Shown here piece by piece: positions 22,005-26,320 of a DNA stretch of 26,320 nt. A program made the translations under genes and the position numbers. Every line of letters begins with the position of its first letter. The stretch's first letter is position 1. A model generated the notes under the pieces. That model worked only from the letters and a program-made list of their open reading frames with translations. It was not told where the DNA came from and made no database searches. Source of the DNA: Gaiella sp038230035 (lineage in GTDB: Bacteria > Actinomycetota > Thermoleophilia > Gaiellales > Gaiellaceae). Location: positions 1 through 26,320 of the forward strand of contig JBBRNX010000030.1 in assembly GCA_038230035.1 (NCBI GenBank), read 5' to 3'.

Positions 22005-22071
22005 ACGACCGAGCCGCATCGGGGTCCCCAGGAGGTGCGAAGCACGTTCTGGGGTGAGTAAGCGTAGGTCC

Positions 22072-22461
22072 TCACGCTGCCACCTCCCGCTGGATGTGCC
22101 CGAGGATCCCGTTGACGAGACCGGCGGCCTCGTCTGTGGCGTACCGCTTCGCGAGCACGACCGCCTCGTTGATCGCCACCTCGGGCGGCACAGTTCCCTC
22201 CTCCAGCTCGTAAACCCCAACTCTCAGAATGTTCCGTTCGAGCGTACCGAGCCGATCGGCGGGCCAGCCCTCAGACGCCGCGGTGATCCTCTCGTCGAGC
22301 TGTTCCGCCCGCTCTACGACGGCGCCCGCGAGGTCGGCCGCGAACTCATCGGGGGTTCCCTCGTACAGCGAGGCGAGCGGCTGGCCCGTGAGATCCCACT
22401 GGTAGAGCAGAAACAACGCCGTCCGGCGGGACTCGCGGCGGCCCGGAACGGCCTTCGTCAC
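22072..22461 (-). CDS. nusB: Transcription antitermination factor NusB
   Basis: 129 residues from GTG 22461, which overlaps the accC stop (GTGA). N-terminal RRESRRTALFLLYQWDLTGQ, central VVERAEQLDERITAASEGWP, RLGTLERNILRVGVYELEEG and C-terminal PPEVAINEAVVLAKRYATDE plus AGLVNGILGHI are the standard NusB signatures. It binds boxA RNA with NusE (S10) to allow rRNA antitermination. Coupling to accC repeats the accC-nusB neighbourhood of Bacillus. The gap after it contains a possible terminator. Confidence 0.96.
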   Translation of the reverse strand: MTKAVPGRRESRRTALFLLYQWDLTGQPLASLYEGTPDEFAADLAGAVVERAEQLDERITAASEGWPADRLGTLERNILRVGVYELEEGTVPPEVAINEAVVLAKRYATDEAAGLVNGILGHIQREVAA

Positions 22462-23816
22462 GACGCTGAGAGAGAGGGGAGACGGCCTTCCATCTCCTCA
22501 AGGTAGCTCGTGGAGTACGTCCCGCTCGCGAACGCGCGCGACCGGAGCACGTCGATCGCCAGATCGCGCGTCGTCGGGATCCCCTCGATCTCGAACTCGC
22601 GGAGCGCGCGGACCGCGCGCGCGATTGCCGCGGGCCGGGTGTCGTCGTGGACGATCACCTTGGCGATCAGCGAGTCGTAGTACGGGGGGATCGTGGCACC
22701 CTCGAATATCGCCGTGTCGACGCGCACGCCGGGGCCGAGCGGCGGCTGAAAGCGGGTCACGGTACCCGGGGCCGGCGCAAACTCCCGGGCAGGATCCTCC
22801 GCGTTGATCCGGATCTCGATCGCGTGACCGGTCTGTTCGGCACGACCAACATGCGACAGGATCGCGCCACCGGCGATTCTGATCTGCTCGCGGACGATGT
22901 CGATTCCCGTCACCAGCTCCGTCACCGGATGCTCGACCTGCAGCCGGCAGTTGACTTCTATGAAGTAGGGCTCGCCCTCCGCACCGAGGAGGAACTCGAA
23001 CGTGCCAGCGTTCACGTAGCCGAGCTCGCGGCAGGCACGCTCGACCGCCGACTCCATCGCCTCACGGGTCTCGGGGGTCAGCGCCGGTGACGGCGATTCC
23101 TCGACGAGCTTCTGGTGGCGCCGCTGGATCGAGCACTCGCGCTCGCCCATGGTCAGCACGTTCCCGTGCATGTCGCAGAGCACCTGAATCTCGACGTGAC
23201 GCGCCGGTGCCACCGCACGTTCGACGTAGAGCGCGCCGTCGCCGAAGGCGGCGTCGGCTTCGTTGCTCGCCGCGGCGTACGCATCGTCGATCTCGTCGGC
23301 CGTCGTAACGAGGCGCATTCCCTTGCCGCCGCCCCCGGCGGTCGCCTTCAACAGCACCGGGTAGCCGCTCTCCGCCGCAAACGCCCTAGCCTCGGCGAGC
23401 GTCGCCGCTCCCTCGGTTCCCGGGACGAGCGGGACTCCCGCCGACCGCATCTCGGTCTTGGCCTGCGCCTTGTCGCCGAGCCGTCGCATGACGTCGGCGG
23501 ACGGGCCGATGAAGACGAGATCGTTGTCGACGCACGCATCGACGAGCTCAGCGTTCTCGGCGAGGAAGCCATATCCCGGGTGGATCGCCGTGCAGCCCGT
23601 CGTCTCCGCCGCCGCGATCACGTTCGAGATGAAGAGGTAACTCTCGCTCGCGGCCGGAGGGCCAATGCAGACCGCGCGATCAGCCAGCCGGACATGCAGT
23701 GCGTCGCGGTCGGCCGTCGAGTAGACAGCGACGGCTTCGACATCGAGCTCGTGCAGCGCGCGGATCACCCGCACGGCGATCTCGCCCCGGTTCGCAACGA
23801 GAACCCGCTCGAACAC
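22458..23816 (-). CDS. accC: Biotin carboxylase subunit of acyl-CoA carboxylase
   Basis: 452 residues from GTG 23816. N-domain ERVLVANRGEIAVRVIRALH, HPGYGFLAENAE (79-90), ATP-grasp loop ATAGGGGKGMRLV (GGGGKGM 161-167), EIQVLCDMHGNVLTMGEREC, SIQRRHQKLVEESPSP and the active-site FIEVNCRLQVEHPVTELVTG. The usual N-T-R-x-QVEHPVTE reads N-C-R-L-QVEHPVTE, a conservative change that keeps the catalytic Arg. It carboxylates biotin with bicarbonate and ATP. The gene starts 11 nt after the BCCP-fusion stop, so both are made together, and nusB overlaps its end. Confidence 0.97.
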   Translation of the reverse strand: MFERVLVANRGEIAVRVIRALHELDVEAVAVYSTADRDALHVRLADRAVCIGPPAASESYLFISNVIAAAETTGCTAIHPGYGFLAENAELVDACVDNDLVFIGPSADVMRRLGDKAQAKTEMRSAGVPLVPGTEGAATLAEARAFAAESGYPVLLKATAGGGGKGMRLVTTADEIDDAYAAASNEADAAFGDGALYVERAVAPARHVEIQVLCDMHGNVLTMGERECSIQRRHQKLVEESPSPALTPETREAMESAVERACRELGYVNAGTFEFLLGAEGEPYFIEVNCRLQVEHPVTELVTGIDIVREQIRIAGGAILSHVGRAEQTGHAIEIRINAEDPAREFAPAPGTVTRFQPPLGPGVRVDTAIFEGATIPPYYDSLIAKVIVHDDTRPAAIARAVRALREFEIEGIPTTRDLAIDVLRSRAFASGTYSTSYLEEMEGRLPSLSAS

Positions 23817-23827
23817 GACCGCTGTCC

Positions 23828-25624
23828 TTAGACCGCTGGCGCCGAGGTCGCCGGCTCGAGCTCGAAGAGAACCTGTCCGAACTCGACGGCCTGCGCGTTG
23901 TCGACGTGCACCTGCCTCACGATCCCGGCCGTCTCGGCTTTGACCTCGTTCATCAGCTTCATCGCTTCGAGGATGCAGAGCGTCTGGCCAGCCGACACCG
24001 CGTCGCCGATCTCGACGAACGCCGGCGCACCGGGCTGCGGCGCTCGGTAGAACGTGCCGACCATCGGCGACTCGACTGCGATCAGACCGCTCGACCCAGC
24101 CGCCGGCTCGCCTGGAGCCTGTTTCTGGGCAAGAGGCACCAGGACGGTCGCAGCAGGCGCCTCGTCCGCCCGACGCACCGAGACACGCATGCCGTCGTCC
24201 TCGATCTCGATCTCGCCGACACCGGTCTCTTGCACGATCTTCACGAGCTCTCGGATGCGCTCGCCTCGCGTGGCGTCGACGTCGCCTGCAAGCAGCAACG
24301 TCTCCCCGGAGTGCCGCGCACGGATCGAACGCAGCAGCGCCTCGGCCTCTTCGCCGAACAACGCGAGCAGGATCAGCTCCTCCTCGCTCGTCGCAAGGCC
24401 TTCGGCCGCCTCCGCGACGTCCTCGACGCTCGGCGGATCCTCATCGAGCACATGGGAGCCCGACCCGAGCCCGACCGCCTGCGCGACTGCGTCGGAGACA
24501 GGTTCGGGAGTCCGACCGTAGCGCCCCTCTACGAGCAGGCGGAACTTCGGACTCACCTCCGCGTAGCGGCGCGCGTGGAGCACGTTGAGCAAGGCCTGCG
24601 AGGCGAGGATCTGCCCGATCGGCGAGGCAAGGGGCGGCAACCCGGCCTCCTCTCTGACCCGGCCAACCTCGACCAGCGTGTCTAGCAGCCGATCGCCGGC
24701 ACCGTTGGCGCGCAGGTGCAAGTCGAGCGCGGCGACGAGCCCTGGTGGCAGGTCGTACTCCGCAGCGCGCACGGCAATCCGCGGTGCGAGCGGTGTCACC
24801 GGCTGGTCGCCGATGTGCTCGTCGATCACGTCGGAGGCTTCCCAGAGACGAGCCACGTCCACCCCGGTCTGGCGGCCGAGCCCGTGGAGAACGTCGACGA
24901 GAGACTCCCCGGAAACGCGATGCAGCGCGAGCGCGAGCGGATAGACCGCCGTGGAGACCAGGTCGGCGCCGAGGCGCGTCGCGACGAGCGCGTTCGCGAG
25001 CCCCGTCCCCGCGGCGCCCTGCACGTAGAGGCCGACGGGGAGACCGCTCGCTTCTGCGAGCCGCCCGACGAGCTCCTCGGTCACGTGCGGCGGCAGCGCG
25101 CCGGTCGGGTCGTTGACGATGACGCGTGTCGCACCGAGCTCGGCCAGGCCGCGCGACTGCTCGACGAGCGCCTCGATGCTGCCGTCACGCCCGGGGCTGT
25201 AGACGAGTCCTGCGTAGAACGCGCCTCCGGCCGCGACGATCGCCTCACCCGCCTCACGGAGGTTCGAGACGTCGTTCAGCGGGTCGTGCAGGCGGAACAC
25301 GTCGATGCCGTTCGCAGAGGCGGACGCGATGAACCGGCGCACGACGTCGGCACTGACCGGCTTCGACCCGACGAGGAACCGCCCGCGCAATGCGATCCCG
25401 AGCGGCGTCGTCGTCCTCGCGTCGAGCGCGCGGATCCGCTCCCACGGGCTCTCGACGCCGCGCCGGACAGCCGCATCGAACACGCCGCCGCCCGAGACCT
25501 CGAGGCAGGCGAACCCAGCGCGGTCGAGAATCGAGGCGATCCGCAACACCTCGCCGGTCGGCACCTTGCCTGCGAGCGGCTCCTGCGAGAGCAGCCGAAT
25601 CGTGGTGTCCACAAGCTGCGGCAT
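23828..25624 (-). CDS. Degenerate carboxyltransferase-like domain fused to biotin carboxyl carrier protein (AccB)
   Basis: 598 residues from ATG 25624. The C-terminal part (about 454-590) is a complete AccB: RIRELVKIVQETGVGEIEIE, a Pro/Ala linker, ESPMVGTFYRAPQPGAPAF and the biotinyl site EAMKLMNE (Lys556). Residues 1-440 follow the PycB/OadA carboxyltransferase fold: LVDTTIR, GFACLEVSGGGVFDAAVRRG, FRLHDPLNDV (110-119), ASPIGQILASQALLNVL (333-349), VEGRYGRTPEPVSDAV. However, DTTxRDxxQS reads DTTIRLLSQE (Asp to Leu11), the carboxylatable Lys-Asp reads Asn171-Asp, and the metal HxH reads Tyr200-Val-Gln202. The domain is therefore unlikely to be catalytic, and BCCP delivery to AccC with a structural role is inferred. 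A TAAGGT box lies 9 nt upstream. Confidence 0.88.
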   Translation of the reverse strand: MPQLVDTTIRLLSQEPLAGKVPTGEVLRIASILDRAGFACLEVSGGGVFDAAVRRGVESPWERIRALDARTTTPLGIALRGRFLVGSKPVSADVVRRFIASASANGIDVFRLHDPLNDVSNLREAGEAIVAAGGAFYAGLVYSPGRDGSIEALVEQSRGLAELGATRVIVNDPTGALPPHVTEELVGRLAEASGLPVGLYVQGAAGTGLANALVATRLGADLVSTAVYPLALALHRVSGESLVDVLHGLGRQTGVDVARLWEASDVIDEHIGDQPVTPLAPRIAVRAAEYDLPPGLVAALDLHLRANGAGDRLLDTLVEVGRVREEAGLPPLASPIGQILASQALLNVLHARRYAEVSPKFRLLVEGRYGRTPEPVSDAVAQAVGLGSGSHVLDEDPPSVEDVAEAAEGLATSEEELILLALFGEEAEALLRSIRARHSGETLLLAGDVDATRGERIRELVKIVQETGVGEIEIEDDGMRVSVRRADEAPAATVLVPLAQKQAPGEPAAGSSGLIAVESPMVGTFYRAPQPGAPAFVEIGDAVSAGQTLCILEAMKLMNEVKAETAGIVRQVHVDNAQAVEFGQVLFELEPATSAPAV

Positions 25625-25633
25625 CAGTGCGGC

Positions 25634-25639
25634 ACCTTA
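25634..25639 (-). promoter_or_regulatory. -10-like hexamer TAAGGT before the CT-like/BCCP fusion
   Basis: TAAGGT is followed by nine bases and the ATG at 25624. It would be the head of the BCCP-accC-nusB run. No Shine-Dalgarno sequence precedes the ATG. Confidence 0.4.
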
Positions 25640-25690
25640 GCGAGTGAGCGCGCCCCGCGAGCTACGTCGAATGCGCATGAGCCCCAGCCG

Positions 25691-25696
25691 TACTAT
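25691..25696 (+). promoter_or_regulatory. -10-like hexamer TACTAT before the 25706 lipoprotein
   Basis: TACTAT is 9 nt before the GTG at 25706 and 5 nt before an out-of-frame ATG at 25702. Together with the minus-strand box at 25634-25639 it makes the 81-nt gap a divergent promoter region. Confidence 0.4.
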
Positions 25697-25705
25697 CCAC
25701 GATGA

Positions 25706-26173
25706 GTGCAGAAACGTCCCGTATTTGGTCTCGTCGTTCCCTTCGCACTGGCAATCCCAGCGTGCGGATCGCAGCCGAATCTCATCGAGCTCAGAACGGT
25801 CAACGCTGCCGTGAAGCAGGCCGGATTCTCGAGGATCAATGTCTACTCCGGCTTCGGAATCGTCGCTCATCCCGCGAAGATCCTCGAGGATCCTCCCAGG
25901 GGGCCGTACATGGTCGCCGTTCGAACCTATCGTCCACGCTATGGCGTGATCGCTGCAGTCTGGTTCAGAACTCGCACGGCGGCCGAACGGGAGGATGCAG
26001 CAGACCAGCCGTTCTTGCGCGGGCGTGCGCCCCGCAACTCAATGCCCTCCGATGTCGTCATCGCACACGTACGGCAAGTGCGCGTGTGCAACGTCGTGAT
26101 CACAACCGGTCGCTATCAATCGATCGCACGACGGTTCAACAAGCTCGTTGCGCTGCTGCGAAGGGTCTGTTGA
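25706..26173 (+). CDS. Predicted lipoprotein of unknown function
   Basis: 155 residues from GTG 25706. The signal MQKRPVFGLVVPFALAIPAC ends in a lipobox-like IPAC with Cys20, followed by GSQPN. The mature part (LRTVNAAVKQAGFSRINVYS, PRGPYMVAVRTYRPRYGVIA, DVVIAHVRQVRVCNVVITTG) alternates strands and helices and has two further Cys. It is not recognised as a known family. The ATG at 25702 would read another frame with no signal peptide, so the GTG is preferred. The last codon and stop overlap a 12-bp inverted repeat, and the transposase fragment follows after 14 nt; the C-terminus might therefore have been altered by insertion. Confidence 0.65.
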   Translation: MQKRPVFGLVVPFALAIPACGSQPNLIELRTVNAAVKQAGFSRINVYSGFGIVAHPAKILEDPPRGPYMVAVRTYRPRYGVIAAVWFRTRTAAEREDAADQPFLRGRAPRNSMPSDVVIAHVRQVRVCNVVITTGRYQSIARRFNKLVALLRRVC

Positions 26174-26179
26174 ACCGTC
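26130..26179. repeat. 12-bp perfect inverted repeat spanning the lipoprotein 3' end
   Basis: GACGGTTCAACA at 26130-26141 and TGTTGAACCGTC at 26168-26179 are exact reverse complements, separated by 26 nt. The left arm is inside the coding region and the right arm covers the stop codon. It might be a 3'-end structure or the terminal repeat of the adjacent element with a chance or recombined match. Confidence 0.55.
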
Positions 26180-26186
26180 CTAAGAG

Positions 26187-26202
26187 CTCATTGCAGAATG
26201 AG
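26187..26202. terminator. Hairpin between the lipoprotein and transposase genes
   Basis: CTCATT-GCAG-AATGAG is a perfect 6-bp stem, extendable by G-U and A-U pairs, followed on the plus strand by TTTGTTG. It could end the lipoprotein transcript, and also the transposase transcript from the other strand. Hand-folded only. Confidence 0.4.
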
Positions 26203-26320
26203 TTTGTTGAGTCTGCGGTGGCAGATCAGGCAGCAGCCGATCGCGAGCATCGCTTCGTGCATTTCGGCTCGACGTTCGTAGCGGACGAGTAGTCGTTTGA
26301 ACTGGTGCAGGTGCGCGAAG
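26188..26320 (-). mobile_element. IS5-family-like transposase, C-terminal fragment (cut by window edge)
   Basis: The minus-strand frame reads into the edge and ends with TGA at 26188-26190, giving 43 residues: FAHLHQFKRLLVRYERRAEM then HEAMLAIGCCLICHRRLNKL. The pattern LxxFxRLLVRYERRAexHxAxLxLxCxLIC is the conserved end of IS5-type DDE transposases, where the Y-x-R-R-x-E/D-x-H segment carries the final catalytic Glu region. The rest of the element lies to the right. Its right end should be just downstream, within about 26165-26190, but no matched partner repeat or target duplication can be identified from one side. Confidence 0.8.

Larger units (their letters stand above)
21898..22071. other. 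Intergenic region between nusB and the xseB-like gene (174 nt)
   Basis: No gene. Two inverted repeats are seen. A 7-bp GCGGGGG/CCCCCGC pair (21934-21940 and 21955-21961) has a 14-nt loop holding most of the shared 14-mer. A GGAAAC-ATA-GTTTCC hairpin lies at 21987-22001. They could be the nusB terminator and the leader of the downstream genes on the minus strand. Confidence 0.5.

Noticed and set aside
20925..22061. Long plus-strand open frame antisense to the prenyl synthase and xseB-like genes
   Set aside because: The minus strand holds the DDxxxxD and DDxxD motifs; the plus-strand translation has no family signature.
23828..25624. Annotation as an active pyruvate carboxylase subunit B or oxaloacetate decarboxylase
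   Set aside because: The catalytic Asp, carboxylatable Lys and metal-binding His-x-His are all replaced, so only the fold and the BCCP domain are called.
1..26320. CRISPR array, prophage or integrative element
   Set aside because: No regularly spaced repeats, phage structural genes, integrase or att-like duplications were seen; only the transposase fragment at the right edge is mobile.

Overview
The window is GC-rich chromosomal DNA with densely packed, mostly minus-strand genes, many GTG/TTG starts and 4-nt start/stop overlaps. SteA and a SteB/MctB-type protein, a DUF3866 protein and two Sec-type lipoproteins point to an actinobacterium. The combination looks like a deep lineage such as Thermoleophilia, but that placement is inference from gene content only.

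Layout. 1-87: end of an unidentified plus-strand gene, then about 420 nt with no gene. 505-2283: minus-strand accessory genes (an AhpD-like peroxidase with UGA at the catalytic cysteine, a small AhpD-related protein, a SnoaL-like protein, a GNAT acetyltransferase). 2359-3363: plus-strand SPase II-like membrane protein and a frameshifted secreted protein. 3383-8215: recO, mutM, a pyrimidine-nucleoside phosphorylase, a SAM methyltransferase and deoB. 8235-12434: a 46-aa membrane peptide, alanine dehydrogenase, DUF3866, an M20 peptidase and a lipoprotein. 12431-17355: pyrG, a GT2/MraY-like fusion, steB-like and steA, a cell-envelope and division cluster. 17603-25624: recN, nadK, tlyA, a prenyl synthase, an xseB-like gene, nusB, accC and a carboxyltransferase-like/BCCP fusion. 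This last order is close to the Bacillus accB-accC-nusB-xseB-ispA-tlyA-recN neighbourhood, with nadK inserted and folD, xseA, dxs and argR absent. 25706-26173: a plus-strand lipoprotein. The window ends inside an IS5-type transposase.

How genes work together. deoB and the phosphorylase form a nucleoside salvage route (nucleoside to ribose-1-phosphate to ribose-5-phosphate), with a methyltransferase translationally coupled between them. AccC and the BCCP fusion supply the biotin half of an acyl-CoA carboxylase; no active carboxyltransferase is encoded here. SteA, SteB-like and the GT fusion are overlapping or closely spaced and probably act together at the envelope.

Main points of interest: (1) a candidate selenocysteine AhpD (E-x11-C-x2-U-x3-H) with a foldable hairpin just after the UGA; (2) a carboxyltransferase-type domain fused to BCCP that has lost its catalytic Asp, carboxylatable Lys and metal-binding His-x-His; (3) a GT2 plus polyprenyl-phosphate sugar-phosphate transferase fusion next to steAB; (4) a recurring TAnnnT hexamer 5-10 nt (mostly 6-9) before start codons, indicating widespread leaderless transcription. 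Two genes in the first 3.4 kb each carry an apparent one-base deletion, which may be sequence error.
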